DNA of 64,000 nucleotides from Candidatus Aminicenantota bacterium (GTDB taxonomy: Bacteria > Acidobacteriota > Aminicenantia > Aminicenantales > Saccharicenantaceae): positions 96,807 to 160,806 of the forward strand of contig JAPKZD010000018.1 in NCBI GenBank assembly GCA_026393975.1, given 5' to 3'. The stretch's first letter is position 1, and the number at the start of each line of letters is the position of its first letter. The translations under genes were made by a program, and so were the position numbers. Below, in pieces: positions 53,400 through 60,527 of this stretch. The notes below the pieces were generated by a model. It was not told the DNA's origin. It did not search any database and saw only the letters and a list, made by a program, of their open reading frames with translations.

Positions 53400-53711
53400 A
53401 TGAGCTACTACTTCAGCAAAACGCTCGAAATCCCGTTCGACGAGGCTGTCGAGAAGGTCACCGTGGAACTCAAGAGGGAAGGGTTCGGCGTTCTGACGGA
53501 CATCGACGTCAAAAAAACCCTTAACGAGAAGCTCGGAATCGATTTCCGGAAATACCGGATCCTCGGAGCCTGCAACGCCCCCTATGCCTACAAGGCCCTC
53601 ATGGCCGAGAACAAGATCCGTACGATGCTGCCCTGCAGCGTCATCGTCCAGGAGCTCGCGGTCGGCGCGGAGGTCCGGGACAAACTTCGGGCCGTCGTCG
53701 ACCGGCTTTGA
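53400..53711 (+). CDS. DUF302 family protein
   Basis: A 103-residue protein of the DUF302 fold. It has SKTLEIPFDEAVEKVTVELK, then EGFGVLTDIDVKKTLNEKLG, RILGACNAPYAYKALMAENK and TMLPCSVIVQELAVGAEV. The conserved GAC and LPC cysteines are both present. Function is unknown, although some members bind metals or occur with sulfur/redox genes. It starts 32 nt after the tricorn gene with GGAGAG upstream. The stop codon overlaps the -35 box of the acpS operon promoter. Confidence 0.88.
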   Translation: MSYYFSKTLEIPFDEAVEKVTVELKREGFGVLTDIDVKKTLNEKLGIDFRKYRILGACNAPYAYKALMAENKIRTMLPCSVIVQELAVGAEVRDKLRAVVDRL

Positions 53712-53735
53712 CATTTCGGGGCGCTTATCTATAAT
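53708..53735 (+). promoter_or_regulatory. acpS-acsA-ACP-KBL operon promoter
   Basis: Consensus TTGACA (53708-53713), a 16-nt spacer and TATAAT (53730-53735), the best combined match in the window. It gives a GC-rich leader of about 93 nt before the acpS TTG. Confidence 0.78.
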
Positions 53736-53811
53736 ACTATTCCGTCGTTACGGGCTTTAGGCCGGAGCGGCCGCCTTGCGGGCGGGTCCGGCGCCGCAGG
53801 CCCCGTTATCC

Positions 53812-53838
53812 ATGGACGAAAGGCTCATAACGCATTGA
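53812..53838 (+). other. Possible 8-codon upstream reading frame
   Basis: ATG 53812 opens a frame reading MDERLITH, and its TGA (53836-53838) overlaps the acpS TTG start (53835-53837). It could couple translation into acpS, which lacks a well-spaced ribosome-binding site. No clear site precedes this ATG either. Confidence 0.3.
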
Positions 53839-54224
53839 TATTCGGAGCGGGAACGGACATCATCGAGGTCCAAAGGGTCGAGGAGAAGCTCGTCCGTACG
53901 GAGAGCCTCAAGACCAAGCTCTTCACCCCGACCGAGATCGCCTACTGCGAATCCAAACACCGCCCGGCCATGCACTTCGCCGCCCGCTTCGCGGCCAAGG
54001 AGGCCTTCCTCAAGGCCATGGGCACGGGCTGGAGCGGCGGCCACAAGTTCTCCGAGATCGAGGTCGTCAACAACGCCCTGGGCAAGCCCGAGCTTTTCGT
54101 CCACGGCAAGGTCAAGGAGTTCTGCGAGGCCCACGGCGTCTCCGCCATGGAGGTCTCGCTGACCCATATCAAGGACCTGGCCTCGGCCGTCGTCGTCCTT
54201 GAAATGAAATCGCCAACGCCATGA
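53835..54224 (+). CDS. acpS: Holo-[acyl-carrier-protein] synthase
   Basis: Phosphopantetheinyl transferase that moves the 4'-phosphopantetheine arm of CoA to a carrier-protein Ser. The 129-residue product has IFGAGTDIIEVQRVEEKL with the Mg-binding Asp, and HFAARFAAKEAFLKAMGTG with the catalytic Glu/Lys pair. The late SLTHIKDLASAVVVLE segment matches the family. The start is taken as TTG 53835 because it gives the usual N terminus, and no earlier in-frame ATG or GTG exists in the leader. A carrier protein lies two genes downstream, so it may be the dedicated activating enzyme of that cluster or the cell's general AcpS. Confidence 0.9.
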   Translation: MIFGAGTDIIEVQRVEEKLVRTESLKTKLFTPTEIAYCESKHRPAMHFAARFAAKEAFLKAMGTGWSGGHKFSEIEVVNNALGKPELFVHGKVKEFCEAHGVSAMEVSLTHIKDLASAVVVLEMKSPTP

Positions 54225-54241
54225 ACGGAGAGGAATAGAGC

Positions 54242-55945
54242 ATGTCGAACATCGGCCCTTACGACGAACGCGTCAAGAATTTCTCCTGGACGATCGCCGA
54301 GAAAGAGCTCGGCTACAAACCGGGCGACGTCATCAACATCGGTTGGTACTGCACGGACCGGATCTGCGAGCAGGGGAAGGGCTCGAAGGTCGCCCTCCAC
54401 TGGGAAGGTCACACCGGCGTCGAAAAGACCTACACCTACAACGACATCCGCCTGGCCTCGAACACCATCGGCGCCTTCCTCCGCGGCCTCGGCGTGAAGG
54501 ACGGGGAGCGCGTCTGCCTGTTCATGGACAAGATCCCCGAGCTCTACCTCGGCTTCCTCGGCATCCTGAAGATCGGGGCCATCGCCCAGCCGCTGTTCTC
54601 GGCCTTCGGCGACGAGTCGCTTTTCGTCCGGCTCTCCAACGCCGAGACTTCGGCCGTCATCACCCAGAAGAAACACGCCCCCAAGGTCCGCAAGATCCTC
54701 GAGAAACTGCCCCACATCCGACACATCATCATCGTCGACCACGACGGCGTCGCCCCGCTCAAGGACCGTGAGGTCGCCTTCTCGCTCCAAAAGTCCGTCC
54801 CTGTCGAACACCTCGACATCCACCCGACCAAGGCCGAGTCGGCCTCCGTCCTCCACTACACCTCGGGCACGACGGGCATGCCCAAGGGCGTCCAGCATGT
54901 CCATTATTCCCTGATCTCCCAGTATCTTACGGCCAAGTGGGCCCTCGACCTGCGCGAAGACGATATCTACTGGTGCACGGCCGACCCCGGCTGGGTCACA
55001 GGCACTTCGTACGGGATCATCGCGCCGTTCGCCATCGGCGTCACCCAGTGCGTCCTCGACGCCGGGTTTTCCGCCGAAGCGTGGTACAAATGGATCGAGA
55101 AGCGCCGGGTGACGATGTGGTACTCGGCGCCGACGGCCATCCGCTCCCTGATGAAGGCCGGCGACGAGATCGTCAAGAAATTCGACCTGTCCTCGCTCCG
55201 CCACCTGGCCAGCGTCGGCGAGCCCCTCAACTCCGAGGCGGTCGTCTGGTCGCAGAAAGTCTTCGGGATGCCCTTCTACGACACGTACTGGCAGACCGAG
55301 ACCGGGTCGATCGTCATCGGCAACTATCCGGGCATGGAGGTCCGGCCGGGCTCGATGGGCAAGCCCTTCCCCGGCATCACCGGGACCGTCCTCGATCCGG
55401 TCAAGAGCGAACCCTACGCGGCGCACGGCAGGATCGGCCTGGTCGCCCTCAAGTTCGACTGGCCCTCGCGCATGCGGACCTACTGGAACAACGAAGAAGC
55501 CTTCCAGAAGAAGTTCCGCAACGGCTGGTACATCACCGGCGACCGCTCCAAGATCGACAAGGACGGCTACTTCTGGTTCGCCGGCCGCGACGACGACATC
55601 ATCAACACGGCCGGCCACCTCGTCAGCCCGTTCGAGGTCGAATCGGCCCTGCTCGAGCACCCGGCCGTGGCCGAGTCGGCCGTCGTCAGCAAGCCCGACC
55701 CGATCAACCTCGAGGTCGTCAAGGCCTTCGTCACGCTCAAGCCCGGGTTCACCGCCAGCAAGGACCTCGACCTGGAGATCATGAACTTCATCCGCAAGAA
55801 GCTCTCGCCCCTGGCCATGCCCCAGGAGATCGAGTTCGTCCCGTCGCTCCCCAAAACGCGGAGCGGCAAGATCATGCGCCGCATCCTCCACGCCAAGGAG
55901 TGGGGCGAGGAGATCGGCGACACGTCCACTCTCGAAAACGATTAA
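54242..55945 (+). CDS. acsA: Acetyl-CoA synthetase (B. subtilis AcsA type)
   Basis: AMP-forming acetate/short-chain acyl activating enzyme of 567 residues. It tracks the shorter Bacillus AcsA type: HYTSGTTGMPKGVQHVHYSL, DDIYWCTADPGWVTGTSYGI, MWYSAPTAIRSLMKAGDE, DTYWQTETGSIVIGNYPGM and GWYITGDRSKIDKDGYFWFA. The conserved C-terminal Lys is in PKTRSGKIMRRI. It starts 17 nt after acpS and is followed 15 nt later by a carrier-protein gene. Acetate is the likely substrate, but the neighbouring carrier leaves open transfer of the acyl group to a phosphopantetheine arm instead of CoA. Confidence 0.88.
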   Translation: MSNIGPYDERVKNFSWTIAEKELGYKPGDVINIGWYCTDRICEQGKGSKVALHWEGHTGVEKTYTYNDIRLASNTIGAFLRGLGVKDGERVCLFMDKIPELYLGFLGILKIGAIAQPLFSAFGDESLFVRLSNAETSAVITQKKHAPKVRKILEKLPHIRHIIIVDHDGVAPLKDREVAFSLQKSVPVEHLDIHPTKAESASVLHYTSGTTGMPKGVQHVHYSLISQYLTAKWALDLREDDIYWCTADPGWVTGTSYGIIAPFAIGVTQCVLDAGFSAEAWYKWIEKRRVTMWYSAPTAIRSLMKAGDEIVKKFDLSSLRHLASVGEPLNSEAVVWSQKVFGMPFYDTYWQTETGSIVIGNYPGMEVRPGSMGKPFPGITGTVLDPVKSEPYAAHGRIGLVALKFDWPSRMRTYWNNEEAFQKKFRNGWYITGDRSKIDKDGYFWFAGRDDDIINTAGHLVSPFEVESALLEHPAVAESAVVSKPDPINLEVVKAFVTLKPGFTASKDLDLEIMNFIRKKLSPLAMPQEIEFVPSLPKTRSGKIMRRILHAKEWGEEIGDTSTLEND

Positions 55946-55960
55946 TAAAGGAGATACATC

Positions 55961-56218
55961 ATGGCCGATGAACTGAAAGACATCGTTCTGAACTACGTCA
56001 CGAAAGAATACCTCGAAGACGACAGCGAACCCCTGACCTACGAGACACCCCTCATCTCGGGCGGCATCGTCGATTCGTTCTCGATGGTGTCCCTGAAGCG
56101 TTTTCTCGAAAACAAGTATGGGATCGCCATCCCGGACGACGAGGCGACACCCGAGGCCTTCGACTCGGTCAACAAGATCGTCTCTCTCGTCCAGAGATTC
56201 GTGGCGAAGAAGGGGTAA
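55961..56218 (+). CDS. Acyl carrier protein, specialised
   Basis: An 85-residue acidic carrier protein. The phosphopantetheine Ser is in SGGIVDSFSMVSLKRFLE, where the usual D-S-L is D-S-F. It resembles stand-alone carriers that work with adenylating enzymes more than FabD/FabF-dedicated ACP. GGAGA precedes the ATG, and the next gene begins 4 nt after the stop. Its position between acsA and a diverged alpha-oxoamine synthase suggests it presents an acyl group to one of them. Confidence 0.88.
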   Translation: MADELKDIVLNYVTKEYLEDDSEPLTYETPLISGGIVDSFSMVSLKRFLENKYGIAIPDDEATPEAFDSVNKIVSLVQRFVAKKG

Positions 56219-56222
56219 GGCC

Positions 56223-57470
56223 ATGGCCTACAGCGACAAGATCCGCGGCACATACCAGGCCCAGATCAAGGGCATCCAGGACGCCGGGCTGTTCAAGCAG
56301 GAGCGGTTCATCCACTCGCCCCAGGCGGCCGACATCGAGGTCGAGTTCCCGGCCGGCGCGCCCCTCAAGAAGGTCATCAACATGTGCGCCAACAACTACC
56401 TCGGGCTGTCGAGCCATCCCGATGTGATCAAGGCCGCGCACGAAGGGCTGGAGACACGAGGCTACGGCATGTCGTCGGTCCGCTTCATCTGCGGCACCCA
56501 GGACATCCACCGCGAGCTCGAGCAGAAGCTGACCGAGTTCCTGGGGACCGAGGACACGCTCCTCTTCCCCTCCTGCATGGATGCCAACGCCGGTGTTTTC
56601 GAGGCCATTTTGACCAAGGACGACGTCATCATCTCCGACCGTCTCGTCCACGCCTCCCTCGTCGACGGCATCCGCCTCTGCAGCGCCATGCACGACACGA
56701 TCAAGCACTCCGACATGGGCCACCTCGAGGAGAAGCTTCAGCTCCACGCCGACAAGCGCTTCAAGCTCGTCGTCACGGACGGCGTCTTCTCCATGGACGG
56801 CGACACTGCCAAGCTCGACGAGATGGCCGCCCTCTGCGAGAAGTACGACGCCATGCTCCTCGTCGACGATTCCCACTCCTCCGGGTTCATCGGGAAGACC
56901 GGCCGGGGGACGCACGAGAAGTGCGGCGTCGTCGGCAAGATGGACGTCATCACGACGACCTTCGGCAAAGCCCTGGGCGGAGCCTCCGGCGGCTGCGTCA
57001 GCGGGCGGCGGGAGCTCGTCGAATTGTGCCGGCAGCGGGCCAGGCCGTATCTTTTCTCGAACACGATCGCCCCCGTCGTCGTCGCCGGCGTCCTCAAGGT
57101 CATGGACATCATCTCCAAGTCGACCGAAAGGCGGGATAAGCTGGAAAAGAACGCGGCCTACTGGCGCAAGGGCCTGACCGAAGCCGGCTTCGTCCTCAGG
57201 GAAGGTGACACGCCCATCGTCCCGGTCATGCTCTTCAACGCCAAGCTGGCCCAGGACGTCTCCCTGGCCCTCTACGATGAGGGCATCTACGCCATCGGCT
57301 TCTTTTTCCCTGTCGTGCCCCAGAGCCAGGCCCGCATCCGGACCCAGATCTCGGCCGGCCACGAGATGCACCACCTCGACAAGGCCCTCGCCGCGTTCAC
57401 CAAAGTCGGCCAAAAGTTCGACATTCTGGGAAAAACCAAGCAAGACATCATCGCCAAGTACGGAATGTAA
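56223..57470 (+). CDS. KBL-like alpha-oxoamine synthase, diverged
   Basis: A 415-residue PLP-dependent enzyme of the Kbl/BioF/HemA/SPT family. The PLP site is intact: [51 protein letters not shown] and [18 protein letters not shown]. Compared with kbl at 48853, the segment NHASIIDG is LVHASLVDG, and NNDM is HSDM; the first shift recalls the D-R-L-x-H-A-S pattern of BioF/SPT-type enzymes. It likely condenses an amino acid with an acyl thioester, perhaps carried on the ACP encoded 4 nt upstream. ATG 56223 is used; the longer frame overlaps the ACP gene. It may still be a second Kbl. Confidence 0.87.
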   Translation: MAYSDKIRGTYQAQIKGIQDAGLFKQERFIHSPQAADIEVEFPAGAPLKKVINMCANNYLGLSSHPDVIKAAHEGLETRGYGMSSVRFICGTQDIHRELEQKLTEFLGTEDTLLFPSCMDANAGVFEAILTKDDVIISDRLVHASLVDGIRLCSAMHDTIKHSDMGHLEEKLQLHADKRFKLVVTDGVFSMDGDTAKLDEMAALCEKYDAMLLVDDSHSSGFIGKTGRGTHEKCGVVGKMDVITTTFGKALGGASGGCVSGRRELVELCRQRARPYLFSNTIAPVVVAGVLKVMDIISKSTERRDKLEKNAAYWRKGLTEAGFVLREGDTPIVPVMLFNAKLAQDVSLALYDEGIYAIGFFFPVVPQSQARIRTQISAGHEMHHLDKALAAFTKVGQKFDILGKTKQDIIAKYGM

Positions 57471-57480
57471 TGAAAATAAA

Positions 57481-57514
57481 GAGGGACAGTCCCGCTTGAA
57501 GGAGACTGTCCCTC
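57481..57514 (+). promoter_or_regulatory. Hairpin between KBL-like gene and satP
   Basis: GAGGGACAGTC (57481-57491) pairs perfectly over 11 bp with GACTGTCCCTC (57504-57514) around a 12-nt loop, 21 nt before the satP ATG. There is no T run, so it may be an mRNA stability element or weak attenuator instead of a terminator. Confidence 0.6.
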
Positions 57515-57535
57515 CTTATTAAAAGAGGTGACGAT

Positions 57536-58120
57536 ATGGAAGACAACAAACTCGCCAACCCCGCGCCCCTCGGCCTGATGGGCTTCGGGATGACCACCGT
57601 CCTTCTCAACATCCACAACGCCGGCTTTTTCCCTGTCAGCGCCATGGTCCTGGCCATGGGCATCTTCTACGGCGGGATCGCCCAGATCATCGCCGGCATC
57701 ATGGAGTTCAAGAAAGGGAACACCTTCGGAACGACGGCCTTCACGTCGTACGGACTGTTTTGGTTGACGCTCGTCGCCCTGTGGGTCATCCCCGGGACCG
57801 GCGCCCCGAACGGCGGGGCGACGCCCGTGCCCTTCATGGGCTGGTACCTGTTCCTGTGGGGCCTGTTCACCTTCTTCATGTGGCTCGGGACCTTCGGCAA
57901 GAACCGGGCCCTCCAGTTCGTCTTCCTCAGCTTGACCGTCCTCTTCGTACTGCTCGCGGTCCGCGACTGGGCCGGGTCGGCGACGATCGGCAAGATCGCC
58001 GGCTTCGAGGGAATCGTCTGCGGCCTCGCGGCGATCTACCTGGCCATGGCCGAGGTCCTGAACGAGGCCAAGGGGCGCACGGTCCTTCCCATCGGGGAGA
58101 TCAACAAGATAGTGGATTGA
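57536..58120 (+). CDS. Acetate/succinate channel, GPR1/FUN34/SatP family
   Basis: A 194-residue membrane protein with six hydrophobic segments. The family motif [20 protein letters not shown] is at the N terminus, and [20 protein letters not shown] and [17 protein letters not shown] follow. Characterised members (SatP/YaaH, Ato2) move acetate and succinate. AGAGGTG precedes ATG 57536. It lies 65 nt after the KBL-like gene, separated by a hairpin. Together with acsA in the same strand block, it supports acetate as the module's feed. Confidence 0.92.
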   Translation: MEDNKLANPAPLGLMGFGMTTVLLNIHNAGFFPVSAMVLAMGIFYGGIAQIIAGIMEFKKGNTFGTTAFTSYGLFWLTLVALWVIPGTGAPNGGATPVPFMGWYLFLWGLFTFFMWLGTFGKNRALQFVFLSLTVLFVLLAVRDWAGSATIGKIAGFEGIVCGLAAIYLAMAEVLNEAKGRTVLPIGEINKIVD

Positions 58121-58130
58121 CCGGATTTCG

Positions 58131-58187
58131 CGGAGGCCGGGACGGGCTTCCAGGCCGGAGAGGCCGCGGCCGTAGCCTCGGCCTCCG
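58131..58187 (+). terminator. Large inverted repeat after satP
   Basis: CGGAGGCC (58131-58138) pairs with GGCCTCCG (58180-58187), enclosing further GC-rich palindromes such as GGCCGCGGCC. No T run follows, so a terminator role is only possible. Confidence 0.35.
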
Positions 58188-58231
58188 AGCTCCCCTTAGC
58201 ACGCCCCATTTGCCGCGTCCCGGCGGGCCCG

Positions 58232-58259
58232 TTGACCGCCGGCTGATACTTGATATATA
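58232..58259 (+). promoter_or_regulatory. M28 peptidase promoter
   Basis: TTGACC (58232-58237), a 16-nt spacer and TATATA (58254-58259), 25 nt before ATG 58285. AGGAGAAG lies near the start codon. Confidence 0.6.
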
Positions 58260-58284
58260 AGCTTATCTTCGATAGGAGAAGCTC

Positions 58285-60444
58285 ATGCCCAAACGTCTGC
58301 TGACCGTCCTCGCCGGGATAGCCCTTCTGGCCGTCCTGGGCTCCGCCCAATACACTCCCTGGCTGTACTGGACCTTTCTGCCCACGGCCGAGATGAACGA
58401 GATCGTCGGGGAGGCCTCGGGTGAAACCGCCTGGAATACCGTCGCCGAGATCAACGCCTTCAACCGGGAACGCTTCGACGAGGAATACACTGGGAACTTC
58501 TTCGAAACCCAGGTTTTCGTCCGCAAGCTCAAAAGCTACGGCCTGGCCGGGGTCGAGGTCGTCACCTATCCAGGCGGCCCGGCCTGGCGGGCCGTCAAGG
58601 GCGAACTCTGGGAGACGAAGCCCGGGCGTCAAAAGATTGCCTCCATCCACGACATGCTGCCCATGCTGGCCTCCGGCAGCGGCGCGGCCGACGCCACCGG
58701 CGAGCTTGTCTGGGCCGGCCGCGGTACGGCCAAGGAGATCATCGACGCCAAGGTCGAAGGCAAAATCGTCGTGACCGAAGGCGGTTTGATGCCGGCCTAC
58801 GGCGCCGCCGTCCAGCAGAGGGCCCTTGGGGTCATCGCTATCAGCATGTCCCGTCCATACTTCGACCCCATCCAGATGCCGTGGGGCGGGATCGCACAGG
58901 GCCGCCGCCCCGGAGACGTCCCCGCCGGACAGCCGGGTCAATCCGCCGCGCCGGCGGCCAATCCTCAACCGGCGGCTTTCGCCTTCCAGCTCCCCGTCCG
59001 AGAGGGCGACATCCTCAAGCGCCGCCTCCTGGCCAACGAAAAAATCACCGTCCGTGCCCAGGTCGAATCCAAAATGGAGACGGCCGACCTCGAAAACGTC
59101 CTCGCCTTCATCCCGGGGACGGACCCGGCAGCGGGCGAGGTCATCCTTTCCGCCCACCTCTTCGAGGGAATGCAGAAACAGGGCGCCAACGACAACATCT
59201 CCGGGAGCGCCTGCATCCTCGAGGTCGCCCGCGTCCTCAACACCCTGATCGCCGAGGGCCGTCTGCCCCGGCCGAAAAGGTCCATCCGTTTCATCTGGGG
59301 CCCGGAATTCTCGGGCATCGGCAAGTGGGTCCAGGCCAACCAGAAGACTATGGAGCAGACGCTCTGCAACATCAACATGGACATGGTCGGCGAGTGGCTG
59401 TCGAAAAACCAGGCCTTTTTCTGCCTCATGCGGACGACCTACGGCAACGCCCACTACATCAACGACGTTATGGAGAATTACTATCGTTATGTCGGCGAGG
59501 GCAACCGCGAGCGTATCCAAAACCGGGGGGGGGCGGCCGGCGTGCCGGTCCGCATCGTGGCGCCCTCGGGGGCCGACGAGCCCTTCGTCTATTCGATCGA
59601 GACCCATTACGGCGCCTCCGACCACGAAGTCTTTAATGACTGGGGCGTCGGCGTCCCGGGCGTCATGATGATCGCCTGGCCCGACAAGTGGTACCACACA
59701 TCAGGCGACACGGCCGACAAGGCCGATCCCACCCAGCTCAAGCGGGCGGCCGTCATCGGCGCGGCGGGCGCCTACACCGTCGCCGCCGGCGGTGCGGAGG
59801 CCGCGGTCAAGATCGCCGGAGAGATCGTTTCGAATGCGACCCGCCGCCTCGGGCACCAGCTCGTCGTTTCTCTAGAAACTCTGAACCGGGCCACGGCGGA
59901 ATCTTTCGGAGCGGACGCCCGCTTCGCCAGGGACATTTTCGAGGCTGCGGTCATGAACGAAAAGGACACTCTCGGCTCCGTCCTCGAGCTGGCGCCCGGC
60001 GATGCCTCCCTCTCTGGCCACATCGCCAAAATGGCCAAAGCCGTCGACGGAGTCGGGGCGGCCGGGCTGGCCGCCCTCGACGCCCACCGGGCCGCCGTCG
60101 CCCAGGAGCTCGGCGCCAAGCTCGCACCGATCGTCCTCACGGATCTCGAAAAGAAGGCGGCTAGGATCATCCCCCGGCCGACGGCGAAGGTCCGCCAGGA
60201 CGGCTACCGGGAATACCAAAAGTATATCACGGCCGTTCCCGCCGCCGAGCGGGCCAAGTACCCGGTCCAGGGGAAAGACCTGGTTATTTCAAACCAGGCC
60301 GAGCTCCAGCTCCTCATCAACGGCAGGCGTAGCGCCCTCGACATCAAGAAAATGCTCGATGCCCAGAACGAGAGACGGTCGACGCTCCAGGCCGTTCTCA
60401 ACCAGCTCGAGATCCTGAAGCTGGCCGGGCTCGTGGAGTGGTAA
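58285..60444 (+). CDS. Secreted M28-type aminopeptidase with C-terminal winged-helix-like domain
   Basis: A 719-residue exported peptidase. A signal peptide (PKRLLTVLAGIALLAVLGSA) is followed by a PA-like insert (about 110-200) and an M28 di-zinc domain (about 270-510). Likely ligands are His in ILSAHLFEGMQKQ, Asp in GANDNISGSACI, Glu in FIWGPEFSGIGKWV, Asp in CNINMDMVGEWL and His in WYHTSGDTADKADP. The second Glu of the common EE pair is Pro-Glu here. About 60 C-terminal residues (QAELQLLINGRRSALDIKKM, then LNQLEILKLAGLVEW) look like a winged helix. Expected activity is removal of N-terminal residues from peptides in the periplasm. Confidence 0.85.
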   Translation: MPKRLLTVLAGIALLAVLGSAQYTPWLYWTFLPTAEMNEIVGEASGETAWNTVAEINAFNRERFDEEYTGNFFETQVFVRKLKSYGLAGVEVVTYPGGPAWRAVKGELWETKPGRQKIASIHDMLPMLASGSGAADATGELVWAGRGTAKEIIDAKVEGKIVVTEGGLMPAYGAAVQQRALGVIAISMSRPYFDPIQMPWGGIAQGRRPGDVPAGQPGQSAAPAANPQPAAFAFQLPVREGDILKRRLLANEKITVRAQVESKMETADLENVLAFIPGTDPAAGEVILSAHLFEGMQKQGANDNISGSACILEVARVLNTLIAEGRLPRPKRSIRFIWGPEFSGIGKWVQANQKTMEQTLCNINMDMVGEWLSKNQAFFCLMRTTYGNAHYINDVMENYYRYVGEGNRERIQNRGGAAGVPVRIVAPSGADEPFVYSIETHYGASDHEVFNDWGVGVPGVMMIAWPDKWYHTSGDTADKADPTQLKRAAVIGAAGAYTVAAGGAEAAVKIAGEIVSNATRRLGHQLVVSLETLNRATAESFGADARFARDIFEAAVMNEKDTLGSVLELAPGDASLSGHIAKMAKAVDGVGAAGLAALDAHRAAVAQELGAKLAPIVLTDLEKKAARIIPRPTAKVRQDGYREYQKYITAVPAAERAKYPVQGKDLVISNQAELQLLINGRRSALDIKKMLDAQNERRSTLQAVLNQLEILKLAGLVEW

Positions 60445-60513
60445 GCCGGGTCGAGCGGAGCCGGAAAATCCCGGGAATCGCAGCCCCGAGGCAGCCCGGT
60501 TTGTACGCCGGAT

Positions 60514-60519
60514 TATAAT
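60514..60519 (+). promoter_or_regulatory. Alkaline phosphatase -10 box, predicted leaderless
   Basis: Perfect TATAAT ending 8 nt before the ATG at 60528. No -35 of quality is found at 16-18 nt. Confidence 0.5.
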
Positions 60520-60527
60520 AGAGTGTC

